From the NCBI GenBank assembly GCA_963277665.1, contig OY728121.1, positions 958,742,097 through 958,806,096 of the forward strand: 64,000 bases of DNA. The letters are read 5' to 3'. The position numbers were made by a program, and so were the translations under genes. This DNA comes from Viscum album (taxonomy: Eukaryota; Streptophyta; Magnoliopsida; Santalales; Viscaceae). Within the stretch, counting starts at the first letter, position 1. Each line of letters begins with the position of its first letter. The notes beneath the pieces were generated by a model, which saw only the letters and a list, made by a program, of their open reading frames with translations, did no database searches and was not told the origin of the DNA. Below, in pieces: positions 38,610 to 51,557 of this stretch.

Positions 38610-41600
38610 GTGTCTGTCGTGGGGAGAACAATCACACCCTTACTTTTAAATTTTATTATTTTATTTTTTATTGGCCATGTGTTCTATATTCAAGGATTAG
38701 GTTGAAAATAGAGTTAAAATTTATGAGGATTTTTATTTTTTGTGTGTTTTAGGGTGGTGCATGGGCACCGCACAAATAGCATTAACCATGCTATTAGACC
38801 CGGTGTCCGTACGATTACCCAAATCATAAAAATAAATAAATTTTATTTGTTATTATACCTTAATAATATTATTATTTTTATTACTGTGTAGATAATAATA
38901 TTATTAGTATTATTAAATTGGTGCAGTACTATTATTTATAAAATGATATTAATAGTATTATTTTTAAATTTTTTATTAAAATTATTATTATTAATGAAAT
39001 GAAAAAATGTTATTAATGTAATTATTAATATTACTATAATATTTATTAAATTTTTTATTGTATTACTGATATTATTATTATTATTATAAAATGAAAAATG
39101 AAGAAAAGAAACCCTAAGCCGCACCACCCTTCACACTGTGCACCACATCCTAACCCCTCTCGCTTCACTTCCCTCTGTGCTCTATGTTTCGGTTGGCCCC
39201 TCACCAGGGTACTCTGACTGGTCCCTCCCCCATTGCCACTTTGTTTTCCAACTGTACCCATCACACCTCACCACTCCGCACTCCGATCTCATCGATCCAG
39301 GCTCTAACATCCACTCACCAGACCTCGTCTTTGGCATCCTCCAGTGGTGGTGGGGCCCCTGCTCACTCTCCCACTCAGGACGACTGTAACCTTTTTCAAC
39401 CCCCCCCCCCCCCCCCCCGATCTGATGGTCTTCCGACGCATACCCAAACCCCCATCATAGTTCTTCTTCCTCCCATATGGCTCACAGACTCCTCTCCTAT
39501 TGTGTGACTTCCCTTTGAATTTGGGTATTCATTCTTTTTTACCAAAACCCTAGTGGGGCAATTTGTAATTCAGGGGATGTTATAATTTTTTTAGTTGTTT
39601 GGTTGGTCCATAGAGTGTTTTTATTCCATCCACTGAAGCGGTGTCATGGTCATAAGCCATTGAGGCAGCCAGGTCCATATTTTACAATCTGATTTAGTCC
39701 ATTTAAACCCGGAGTGTTTTTAATTTCACCACTGACTTCATTCGCACCTTTACAATACATTTGGTTAATCTGCTATAGTGTTTTCAAGGTAATTGGTTTT
39801 AATAAAAATAGTTTTGAAGTATTTTCCATGGTTAGGATTATATGTGCTTATTGAAATTGTGTTCTTGGGATGTAAAAATATGTATTGACAATTTTTTAAA
39901 CATGAAAAATTCCATCATGATACTCGCTAATAGTTTATCCTAGTGATTTTTAGTTTGTGTTATTTATTTGATCTGTTTATGGAATTTTTAAAAATTGATT
40001 TATTTATTTATAGAATTTCTATTTAAGAGTTAGGCTTATCTATAAAATTATTTATGCATTTTTTCCTTCTTATAATATTTTTAAACAGTTCATCTTTCTT
40101 ATAAAATTGTGTATAAACTTGTAGTGTTTTTTATATAATTTTTTATTAATTGTTTGTCTTGTTTGTCTTGTTTGTATAATTTTTGATAGATTGTTTGGAT
40201 TGTTTTATATAAGTTTCATCATTTTATAGTTTTAATATACTTTAATGAAAATTATTTTTTCTGATTTCAGATTGAGATAAATCCCTTCTTGGTGAATGTG
40301 ATCTTTTGGGGTGTGTTCTATGTTATATTTAGTTAAGGGGAAATTTGTTATTTTTTTTATAGTTTCATGTTTTTTGAAAAAAAATGGGAGAATATAAAAA
40401 GCGTTTGAGGGTGTTTCATGGTGTATTAATGGTGTTTTCTTAAAAACTAGGATTCTTATATGGTTCATTGGTTTCTAAATGTTGTTGGTCGCTATAAGTT
40501 ATCTAATTAAATATTTGGTGGCTCCTTAGTGGTGAAAACACACACATACATAGTTACATATGTGTGTGTCTGTGTGTATATCTCCCCTAAACATATTCAC
40601 TAATGGACTGGAGAATATGTACACTGAATTAAGGGTATATATAAGAGAATTTATGTGTGTGCTTGTGTGGGTGCATTTTTTCAAAACTTCAAGAACCGAA
40701 GTGTCTTTGTTTGGTCCACTTTCTTTTTGAGGAAGGTTTCCTATGCACAGACATTTAATTTTTTATTCCTAATAACATTGACTTTAAAAGTGTTTTTATA
40801 TATTTATTTGATATTTAAATATATACATATATATGAATGATTATGTGGTTTGTAAAATTAATGGAACCGCTTTGAATTAGTTTTTTATATAACCCATCAC
40901 ATCTTGTTTTCTTGTTTTTTATGTGTGAAGTTTCCAAAATGTTTTGGAATAGTTTTCTAATGGATTCCTATAAAATGAAATGTATTTTTGTGGAAGATAA
41001 ATCATTTTTTTAAATGTGATATATAAAACATTACATGTTGGGCATGTTGAAGCATGTTAGACAATTCAATGACATGACATCCCTTTTGGAATTTATAATG
41101 TGTGTTGTGTTTTTTTTAACTTGTAATTGGAAATGTCATTTCAAAGTGAGATTGGTTTGGAATATTTTTATAGTATATTGAAAAAATGGTATTAATAGCC
41201 TGGTTGAATCATAATGTCCTTTGTGAAATGTATAAAAAGAATATATGATGTGACGGCCCTGGTTTTACCTTAGTCGATATGGAGTATTCATGTTTATACA
41301 TAAAAACAAACACAAATATATATATATATATAGTGGGAACCTTTATAGGAGGTATATCCCTTTATGGGTTATCATATATGTTGTCTGAGTTTAGCGTAGG
41401 CAAGTGTGGTGACAACAGGTAAGGTGAGTCATGTGTGCGAGGGCCTCCTACAAACACAACATTACTATTACTATCATCGGTTCCTGAGAATCTTTTAGAG
41501 GGCCACGTGATGGTTGTTGATCAACCAGGATTATAAGGGTTGGTACCCCCGAGATTTATTATTAGGCTAGGTGGGATATGCCACTAGTGAGGCGAGGATA

Positions 41601-42300
41601 GGGTAGTTAGTTGTTTATTGACTTTGGGGATTCACTATATGCCGGTAGGTAGTTCTAAACCAAGTATGTCCAGGGATACCTCTAGGGATGTTTAGGAAAT
41701 TCCCATTGTTTTATATTTGTATGTTCATACATTCTTTAAGGCACTTTTGGTTATTTTAACTCCTAAAACATTTACCTTTTTTTATAATAAATAACGAATT
41801 GGGGTTCTACTTTTATTTTGAAATAATTTATTTCAATGACCTATATGATTTGATAATTGATTTCAAAAAATGAAAAGAAAAAGGTGGTTCTCCCAAAAGA
41901 AAAATCATGTTACATGTTTTTTAAGGAGTGGAAGACCATACTTTTATATATCATATGTTCACATTAGAAAGAAATGATTTAATTTTAGTGGTGGGTCATC
42001 GAACGTGGTTTATTTTGGAATTCCTACTGGGAATCTTGGTTCTCACACAATATATATCATTTCATATACTGTTTTGACTTTTAGTTTCTGGTTTCATTAA
42101 TACTGGATCTCACTAGGCGAGAACTGGGTTCTGAATTGGGTGGTGACCTAGTAGGTCACGTAAAGGTATGTGCATTTTATTTTATTCTATTTCTATTTAT
42201 TGTTTTATTTTATTTTCAGACATTGTTAATTTTATTTTGTTTTATTTATGGGCTAAATTATTCCCACACGTTAGTTTTGAAGCCATACAGTAGTTTCCAT
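38610..42300 (+). repeat. TR-GAG element 3' LTR
   Basis: Direct copy of 32,530-36,215, collinear through the same landmarks: ATT/AAT triplets (38,860-39,090), AAACCCTAAG (39,107), a C-rich block with a run of 19 C at 39,400-39,418, ACCAAAACCCTAGTGG (39,540), CA/TG microsatellite at 40,540, 'tagtgggaacctttatagga' at 41,331, and an 'agtttccatc' end at about 42,300. Many point differences and small indels show that it is old. Confidence 0.78.
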
Positions 42301-42454
42301 CTTGAGGAGGGGTCAATAATGCACTTCAGGACTTACCACATACCAGTTTGGGTGACAGGATTTTCATCGACCATAGATTTGTCCGTAACATCTCTAATGA
42401 TGATATATCAACTAGCTTTCAGAAAAATATTTATATTCGGATTTATCTTCTTTA
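42301..42454. other. Junction between TR-GAG LTR and gypsy-1 LTR
   Basis: About 150 bp that I could not assign to either neighbour. The plus strand is open in one frame (end of a 116-codon frame from 42,136), without known motifs. Confidence 0.35.
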
Positions 42455-43975
42455 AATTCCGATATTTTATATTTCATATATATTAAATTATGATGGTGAC
42501 AACATTAACATAACTTTAAATAAAATATTATAAGTGTTATATTCCCTCCTATAAAGCTCTAAATGGTCCCACAGAGAACCCCTGGCTGATTCTGGTCAAG
42601 ATATACTCAACCAATAAGATTTGGTCAAGTATATGGATCTTTTAATTGGAATAATTATTTATATAAAAACTATAATAATGATTTTTTATCAATAAAAAAA
42701 TTTCATCACCCTCAATGAATAAGGTATTAAATTAATTTTTCAATTCCTAAAAATTAACTTTAAATTACCATGATAAGGGAAACAAATTTAGTTTTCAAAG
42801 GGCAATTTATAATCAAAATTATATTCTGTATAACCTTATTTTAAAAATTAGTTAGTTATTAAAATTTGGGTGAGACATGTTTAAAATTTCTTAAAATAAA
42901 AAAATAACCTTCAAATCTCATAAAAGTGGATTAAAATGGATATCATTTAGACCCAATGATGATTTAGGTAAAAAAACTCATCTGACAATATTAATATAAG
43001 TGTTTGGGTAATTTAATTATCATATTCTTACAATTAATTACCTGGTTTACCATTTTATATTATTAATAATCATTACTTATGTTAGCATTCAAAATGCCTA
43101 AAAAACTATTTACATAATTTGGACCGGCTGATTCCAAATATAGAGTACATTTTTTCAAATTCATAACACATAAGTGATATTAATTAATTTAACTTTAATC
43201 CCTTGTTCAGAAAGAGAGATTGAGTTTTAAAAGCTAAAACATTTCAAATGATTGAAATTTTTTTAAATCTGAATTCAATATAAAAGTAATGAAAATGAAA
43301 TATATTATATTGAATGATAAAAATATATTCTATTTATACTTTAAAACAATTCAATATTATAATTTAACCATATAAATTATTTATATGAAAAAAAAATTTC
43401 ACATAAAATGTATTTTATTTTTACTATTAATCAATACATGAATGTTACTAGAAAAATATTAGAAATTCATCCAATGAAAATTTTTATGTCCTGCATCAAA
43501 AGATAATGTTTATATTTTCATATAAAATTTTTTAATATGTCAAAATCATATTATAAAAGGGTTTCTCCATTCAATGATTTAAATTTACCCTTTTAAAAAA
43601 TATAGGTTTTTATACATCAAATAGGGTTTATTCATACCCTATGAATAAAATATCCATTGGATTAATATCAATAATATTTAATAATTGAAAAAATATATCT
43701 CATTAATGTGATTACCAATATTAATTCACTCAAAAATTAAAATAACTAATTTATTTATTTATTCTTTTCATAAATAATTGATATCCAATGAATTCACAAA
43801 GCATTTTCATAAGATAGTTATATTTATTCCCACTACCCAAATGATAAGGATATAAATGTTATTTTATACCATGGGAATCTCTTGGTTCATTTAAATTCAT
43901 AATTTTATATAACACATTCTACTAAAGAACTAAAATTATTTTAAGAAAATATTTCATAAAAACATCTAGGTGTTA
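42455..43975 (-). repeat. gypsy-1 5' LTR, proximal piece
   Basis: Collinear with 23,385-24,917 along 1.5 kb. On the minus strand the right end reads TAACACCTAGATGTTTTTATG, the counterpart of TGTAATACC at 24,917, so this is the outer start of the 5' LTR and of the whole gypsy-1 element. Divergence between the copies is heavy, roughly a quarter of positions by eye. Confidence 0.75.
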
Positions 43976-46900
43976 AAAAGTTTTTTGGGAAAAATATTTA
44001 AATTACAATATAGTTAAATGAGTAACACTGTGAAGTTGTAATTTTAATTGATTAGGCACTAATATATATTTTCACATTCATCTATACCTAATATGTATTG
44101 ATATAAAAATTGAATATCATTTTCATAAAAATGAACCATTTACACAGGAAAACTGATAAGTAAAGGTTATTATGTAACAAGTTGTGATTTGGGGAAACTT
44201 AACTCAAAGAGTAATGTGTTACAGAAAGAAAATATGATGAGTATTATATTTTCTCAAATGAACATTCTTATACCATGGTTAGACTTAATTTAATTTCAAA
44301 TAGACAATCTACAGGACAACCCATTCTCGATGTGTTGTAGATATCCCTGATCATATTTGGTAGTCAAGATTACACAACAACATTATATTAGATGATGATA
44401 TATTTATGAATGAATTTTATAATATATATAATAATTAAAATTATAATGGTAATGAAATTTATTATTACGGATATGAGGATGAAGATAAAAATGAGAAATA
44501 AAAAAGAAAAATTATGGAGGTATGCGTTTCATTCTTTAAAAAGTTACTTAATTTTAAATTTCATTATTTGTTAAAAACAAATATATTATTTATCACATTT
44601 ATTTTATGTTTCTAAAGAAAGATTCATAATATGATTGAATTATTATAGGGTTTATCAATGTTGGATTACAAGGAAATACAATGTTATGGGTTTAGTGTAA
44701 GGGTCTATTGGGCATGTCTTACTAATATTTTTGTTGTAATAATTTAATAATCAATGAAGTATGTGACATATAACTTCATGTCCAATAGAAATAATTTAAT
44801 GATTAATTGACTTATGAATTCCATAACCAAAAGGTAAGATCATTTCATACAATTTACAATATTACATAGTTTGATATATAATTTCCCTAATCATATATTT
44901 TTAACATCATTGATGAATTAGTAGGATACACTCATCATACCATTAATTCATTACTTGATCCAATTGTAGATTCTCTTGAAGAGTACACCACACATCCTCT
45001 AAAATCATGAAACATTGCCCTAGAAACACTTGAAAGTAGAATATTAAATCCTATTTAATTGTACTAATTTTCATTGATCTAAATGAGCATATATATGATG
45101 ATAAAATATTTTTTAGGTCTCTCAATTCTTGATAGGGTAGAGGGGGATCAACGTTCATGACCATGAGTGCATTCTAGATAGTGATTTATCTATCAGGATT
45201 TAGAGAATTATCTGTAGATTATATATTCATGGCCCTTATCTATCCATGTAAAGTGATATAACATAGTATTAATATATCTAGGTTAGGGTTTAAAATTTCC
45301 AAGGGTCCCTTATCTAGCTAACTATTCTTTAGAAAACACCATGTCTTATAATAAAATTAATTATATTATTATTCACATAAGATAACCTACAACTTGATAA
45401 AAGATATTGTTTTTTTAAAAATGTAATAATTATTTATTTAAATGTTATTTATTATATCATTTCTAGCTTGATGATTAAATTCAGACCACTTATTATCATC
45501 AATATTGTGGAACCATCAATAATTAGTTTTTTAGTATAAAAATTAATTCATTATTTTCTAATAAATATAATAAATATTATATTCAATAAATCATGTGAAT
45601 TAATATTTAATATTATTGTACTTACATATTAATTAATCAAAAACTCATGATTAAATTTTGGAGAGCAACCATCCCTAGTTATTTATTGAGGAAAAAAGTT
45701 CATATAATATTTATACTAACTTGTCAAATTCTTGTAATATATAATTGATATACTAGATACACTTACTGTGTAACCCTTTTGTATTTTTGTTAGTTTCATT
45801 TGATATAACTACATAATGTATACAATTATCATCTTAGAATGTGACATAGAACATATCGAGGAATAATTTGATTTCATCACCACATTAAACCCATACAAAT
45901 GCTAAATATTAAATATAGTCCATTTATCATCGTATCTCTAATAAAAATGGTGTTTGAATGTTTTGATAAACCAATATTCTTCATGTTTATTTATTTTACT
46001 TTCTAGTAATGAAATATTCCACAACACTGACATGGCCTTAGACATAATCAAGAAGTTTCATTCCTATAAAAACGGCTTGAGGTGTCATCATCCATCAATG
46101 AACTACCTATAAAAACCAGTTATTGCATTACTCATTCATATTATACAATTCATGTACTACCAAACATATCCTAATTTACCATGAGAATATGTTATTACTA
46201 TTTTCAGTAATACATGAATAAATTTGACTGATAAAAAGAATTAATGATAATTTTATTGACTAAAAATCATCATAAACATCCAAAAATAGGAAGATCCAAT
46301 GACAATTATGAATTTCGATATCTTACATGCAGCTAATGTTCTCATAACCATCCACATCAAGGATTTATAAGGGAATAAACCATAAGAATGTCTCTCAATT
46401 TTCTATGAGTCTCCACCATCGATAGAATGCATCATTTATGTTACATAAAATGATTTCATTTTTCTATAGAACATTTATTTATGAATACTATCATTTATTC
46501 TATAGGTTATTATCATAGAAAGGAAATAGTATAAGATTTCAGTGCGACAAACACCCCTTATACATTATTACATACTATTTGACACTGAAGAAAAATAATG
46601 ATCTGATAAGAACATTTTTATTATTCATAATAATGAATAAATTCAATCATAAAGTACATAAATATTAGTTATAGGGAACCTCCTGAAATAGACTAACACT
46701 TTAAATAGAATACACATTTAATAACATTTAGTCCACTAGATATTATCTCATATCCATAATTTTATTGTGAATATTCATTAGATGTGGTGTTTTCCACATT
46801 TTCTTCTATTGTAACTCTTCTAACCACAACTTCAACCCTTTATGAATAATCTCCCAATAGTTGATACATAAATATTTTATTATTTATATATTGTTGTGAT

Positions 46901-47449
46901 CTTGGATCCACTATGAGAGCCACAATAACAATATTATAATTATTTAATGTGATAAGGTCATTACTATTAAGCACCACATTAATTTAGTGGATAATGTTTC
47001 ATATAGAAATAGCTTCATTGGTTGTATCACAACCAATTATATATTCATAATAAAATTTAGATTCATCAAAAATATGTTAATTTGATCTCTTACAGATTAA
47101 GTATCCTCTATTAAGACTGAAGACATATCTATACTAGGAAATAATATCATTAAAATCAATATAAAAACTAGAATCAATGTAATAATGAATGACTGGATCC
47201 TCATATTATCCACACACCATGAACATATCATTAGTTTCTCTTAGATACTTACAGATATCCATATCAACACACTAGTTCACTTTACCTATATCAGCAAGAT
47301 TACTACATAGTATGCTCACAACATAGACAACAACAATAAATATATATAACATTGAATATATGATTAATATTATCATAAATGAGTATGATATCTTAATAAT
47401 TATCTATATATCTCTTTCCTATTTTCTTTGAATACACATTGTATTGTAA
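43976..47449. other. Unclassified AT-rich DNA
   Basis: About 3.5 kb between gypsy-1 and gypsy-2 with no frame of 60 codons or more, no paired repeats and no motifs that I recognise. It may be ancient intergenic or repeat-derived sequence. Confidence 0.5.
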
Positions 47450-50244
47450 TTATGTATACCATGTAGAATTTGATCCAATCCACCCATTTTTAGTTCCATA
47501 TTAAATATCATTAGTATTTGGACTATATAAATATGTTGAGGAATTATATATATCCACTTAGAACATTCATAAATTATTTTTATTCCTAGAATATAGGCTA
47601 CCTCCCCTAAGAATTTCTTGGTTATGCGATTTTTCTACCAGTGCATAACAAAATACAAGAATTGTATTCCAAAATAAATAGTTACATTTCTTCTACATGT
47701 ACTACTAGTATAACAACCACATAATGACAACCAATATCTCTAATAAACCATTAATCTTGATATATTAGATAAAGGTATACATTATATATTCCCAATATAT
47801 CATGAAGCCTTGTGTCCTTGGGAAATTTGGTATATAGAACACCAAATGAAATATTAATAAAATGAAATTATTGAAAAAATCTTCAACATTAAATCAAAAT
47901 TAAATTTCTTTTTTAAGGACGCATGAGATATCCTAGGAACGTAAATAAACAATGCGAGATCAATATAGCTGAGTATGTAAATAAACAAAACATACCATGA
48001 TGAAATAATTATATGTTAGTCAATATGAATTTCAATGGGATATAAAATTGGTGATATTCAAAAACATGAATATAAAAGCATGATACTGAATGATAACATA
48101 ATTGAAACATTGTAATGTATTAACAACATAAAAGGCTAAATCATAGACATAAGTCAAGCGTAACCAGAGAGAAAACATTAAATAGAATGGTTAGGAAACC
48201 TCCCACACCCCATACATGGAATCTCATGATTCTAAAACCTTACCCAATGCATTGGATGAAAATATAATTTTCCCCCACTTCCCACTCTCATATCATATAC
48301 ATACATAAGGGTGACATATAGATTATACAACATAAGGATGAATTTTATAAATATTATCCCCATGATAAAGGTGTGTGGGTTTAATTTATGTTAGTAACCA
48401 TAAAATTATGGATGGTACATCTATCTGAATATCATTTAGTGGTAAAGGGGGTGTTATTAACAATATAATGGTTTGGTATGTAAAATCATAAGATAATATA
48501 AGATGCCTAACAGAGGTATATAATGAATAATGGTAGAGATTAATGGGAGTGGAAATAGCATTTAGTCACATGGAAATCATAAGGGTTTTATGTGGTATAA
48601 TTAGAAACATATCCCAACAAGAAAACCAAGAAAACTAGTGAAAATATAATGGAGGTGACTGATTAAACAGGAGAAATAGAGGATCTCTCACGTGATTAGG
48701 AACATCTAAAATCATGGGAGGAGTTTATTAAGAGTATGGGGGAACCGTGGGAGGTACCTAAGGTGGAAAGGTTAGATTAATTACATGGTGAATGGTTTTT
48801 TGGTGATGATAATTGAGATCATGGGTGGGATTGTATAGAAAATAAAGAGGAGGGTTATTTATTGAATTTAATCTTTATTCATTGAAATCCATTTCACTAT
48901 ATAATTTAAACCAAAATATTTATAATATTTTTAACCAATAGATTCTATAGAATTAAAATTTTCCATTATTTATTATTATCATGAAACATGATCATTAAAA
49001 TAATACCTTTGGTTATGTGGATGTGTGCCATACTTACAAATAATTTATTTTAAAACATTATAATATAATATATGGTCCAGATTTATCATTCGCTGTTTAT
49101 AAGATTAATCAAATAAACTTGAGAATAAATTATTTTAAATCAAAAATATTTATGTGTTCAGGGATACAATTTATTTAATATGTGAAATAACATTTGAATC
49201 ATTATGATTTTATAATATACACCATATATTTTTAAAATATTTAATTTTCACTAAAAAAAATTGTTTGTCTCTGAAATGTATTATAGAAATCTCCATTAGA
49301 TAATTTTGATATGAATATTTGAAAAATAATATTTTTTTACACAAAAACAACATTATGTATTATAATTTACTCTATTGAATAAGAATTCCCCAATTTGTTT
49401 TGAAAAATACAGTTTTTTGTAATATATATTTTTTGGCGCTTATATTAATGATTTTGACGTTATGAAATTATTTTATAATTTATGTTTAATTATGATTAAT
49501 TAATAGTAATATTTTATTAATATGTCATTTATTTCAAAAATTCCAGAATTCATTAAAATAGAGTGTCTTAATTGTAACTATATGGTTCCCAAGAATTAAA
49601 ATTTATTGTTAATCATATCAAAATGAAATTTTTATCAAACCCATTATCTAATCAATAAAACTAATAATAATCATAAAGGATAAATAAAATACCTATTTTA
49701 TAAAAATATTTAATAATCCATACTATATTGGTCTTAATACATAGCACTAAATTACACTAGAAATTTTTTGAAGTGTAAGGTGTGTGATCATTATATTTTC
49801 AAAGGGTGGTTCAATGAAAATGGTTTGGTTCAGGATATTGATGATCTTGCACATGTACTATAAATGTTTTCCCCCATTTTTTAGTAACTGAATACCAACA
49901 TTAGATTGATCATTGGAAAATCCCAATGATGCAATATCCCCTAGAAGATCTAATAATTGGGCTTCATAGGGTTCAATCCTAATGGTCAAGGATATTATTT
50001 ATTTCATTTAAATAAATTGGAAATTATCATAAATCTTTACATATACTAATTGTATGATAAATATTAAATGAATATATTCGCAATGTTAATAATGTTTAAT
50101 GGTCTTTTAAATTTGATAATATATTACTAACAAGGGTCAAAAATAAAAAAATTTAGTGCACTTTCTTTCATAACTACGTTACATAAAAACACCTTTAATC
50201 GCTCAAAAATATAATTTTTATTTATAGATGTTTTGGTCATCACA
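47450..50244 (-). repeat. gypsy-2 3' LTR
   Basis: The right end is fixed by TGTGATGACCAAAACATC (minus strand) directly after the pol 3' signal. The left part matches the 5' LTR: 'gaggaa...tccactta' (47,550 and 54,950), 'aatttcaatggga-ataaaat' (48,029 and 55,432), 'ccatacatggaatctcatgat' region (48,210 and 55,613) and 'catatcat-tacatacata' (48,289 and 55,693). The right 1.3 kb could not be paired, so the 5' copy may be incomplete. Confidence 0.6.
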
Positions 50245-50275
50245 TTATTCCCATCTTCATATAATTTATCCTTGA
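50245..50275 (-). other. gypsy-2 polypurine tract and 3' motif
   Basis: On the minus strand, ATCAAGGATAAATTATATG then AAGATGGGAATAA leads directly to TGTGATGACC. This is the same TCGAGGACGAA...purine tract...TGT layout seen in gypsy-1, decayed by transitions. Confidence 0.7.
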
Positions 50276-50778
50276 TATCTACATTTTCTACATTAAAATA
50301 GAGGAATATACCTCTATTCCAACACCTATTCTGGTTCTTATAACTCTTCATAATGCTCTTGGTTTCACCACAATACCATTACCAAGTAAGTTTTTATGTT
50401 TTTAAAACATTTTTAGTAAGATACATAATCATCACTAGATGCTAAAAATATAAAAGATCGTTATTTTTTGTACCACCTCTTGATTTAGTACATCAGGGTG
50501 GTTTGGTATGTTCATATTCAAGAGTCACAGATGGAACACATCATGTACTTGATATATGTTAGGTGGGAGTACTAGTTGACATGACAACGCACAAATGAGA
50601 TCAAGGATCTCATGAGGTGTGATGTGTCAATGGGAACTCTTCCCATTCTTCCAAAACCACATGAAATAATTCCATTCAGAAATAAAATTTACCAATTTAT
50701 CAGTGACATAAAACTTGAGGTCTTCATGAACAAATTATACCTTTTTTTCTGTCAACTTTGCACATATTTCATATGACT
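50260..50778 (-). pseudogene. gypsy-2 integrase C-terminus with chromodomain-like end
   Basis: Minus-strand reading gives pieces of the C-terminal integrase region (GDKLVNF-like, then CQLVLPPNIYQVHDVF near 50,540-50,590, and PNHPDVLNQE near 50,490). Nearer the LTR come LVMVLW-x-NQEHYEE and RYIPLF (about 50,290-50,390). The last blocks correspond to VKVLWRN...EEATWE...RYPHLF, the chromodomain-like tail of Tekay/Del chromoviruses, which is thought to steer integration to heterochromatin. Confidence 0.75.
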
Positions 50779-51557
50779 CTAAATGGTATCAAACTTATCT
50801 ATCATATCGGGAATAAGATTATGTCTAATAAGCTTATATGTCCCATCTTCATCCCAACAAGTTGAAATGCAACACCTCTTACCATACATAGCCTCATAAG
50901 GATCCATTTGAATGTCAAAATAGGAACTATTGTTATTTGGGAAATCATCATGGTAAACCTTATATCTCAAACAGATATAAAAGAATGTATAACTCCATTA
51001 TGTTTTACCAAATTACTTATGTATAACCTGGGGTGATATTCAAGAGATAGATCTTTTTTGGACTATAATGAAATGTGATAACTTATTATATAGATTAACT
51101 AACACCCAAATGATGTTATTATGAGTAGGTTTCCATGGGATTACAATGAGGAAATACATGGTTATGTTTTTACATTTCCATACTACATTATAAAATGTTA
51201 ATTTCATACCCTCAAACATCTGACATTATACTCTGACGTTTTATCATTCCAATCATCTATATAAAAACTATGAAATATCTCCCTTCTTGTTACCCTGCTA
51301 GAAAATTTGAATAAAATATTTATACTTCTTGGTGTTTCTCTGATGAATAGATAATAAAGAGATATGTACATTATCACAATTTTTCTCTTTAGTTCTTGTA
51401 TTAATGGCAATCTAATGTGGGTTCCAACCAATATAACCCCATCTTCCAAAAAATCATAACATTGTAATATTTGATACAATATTTTGTAACATTTCATAAA
51501 CTTTGTAATCCTCTTTGATTCCCCCAATAATGTATGTATGAGAAATTGTTCGATCAA
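50779..51557 (-). pseudogene. gypsy-2 integrase core and zinc-binding region
   Basis: The 117-codon open stretch 51,204-51,557 contains LEDGVILVGTHIRLPLIQEL and lies where the integrase H2C2 zinc-binding domain is expected. The core follows: IWVLVNLYNKLSHFIIVQK (compare IWVVVDRLTKSAHFLPV), LVKHNGV, and then in 50,779-50,970 the block NNNSSYFDIQMDPYEAMYGK followed by WDEDG, matching YNNSYHSSIGMAPYEALYGRRC...CWDEVG. Frames shift between blocks. DNA insertion would have been its role. Confidence 0.88.

Larger units (their letters stand above)
32530..42300 (+). mobile_element. Gag-only LTR element (TR-GAG type), plus strand
   Basis: Two direct repeats of about 3.7 kb (32,530-36,215 and 38,610-42,300) enclose a 2.4-kb internal region. 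The internal region has a Ty3/gypsy gag core and a zinc knuckle on the plus strand but no protease, RT, RNase H or integrase. Plant elements with this layout have been named TR-GAG; they depend on enzymes from other elements. The insertion lies within the gypsy-1 5' LTR, so it is younger than gypsy-1. LTR edges are uncertain by tens of bases. Confidence 0.75.
5545..43975 (-). mobile_element. gypsy-1: large nested Ty3/gypsy chromovirus, minus strand
   Basis: This is the host element of the nest. The 3' LTR start (TGTAATACC read on the minus strand, at 24,917) follows the integrase end. The primer binding site (29,644-29,655) lies about 370 bp ahead of gag. The DNA right of the primer binding site (29,660-32,000) is collinear with 5,545-7,990, and the DNA left of 24,917 (23,385-24,917) is collinear with 42,455-43,975. 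The simplest reading is that each LTR has two pieces separated by later insertions: a copia element plus an unclassified block in the 3' LTR, and a gag-only element in the 5' LTR. The pol motifs and the 'TCGAGGA' 3' end point to a chromovirus, probably Tekay/Del-like; that lineage call is from memory. The outer ends are approximate and the two-piece LTR model is inference. Confidence 0.55.

Noticed and set aside
42330..42350. A TGGTATGTGGTA word on the minus strand as a gypsy-1 primer site
   Set aside because: Only the first six bases match the tRNA-Met complement, and a far better site exists at 29,644-29,655 next to gag.
42136..42486. A 116-codon hydrophobic plus-strand frame
   Set aside because: It spans the LTR end and the junction with another LTR, is Phe/Ile/Leu-rich because of poly-T composition, and has no known domain.
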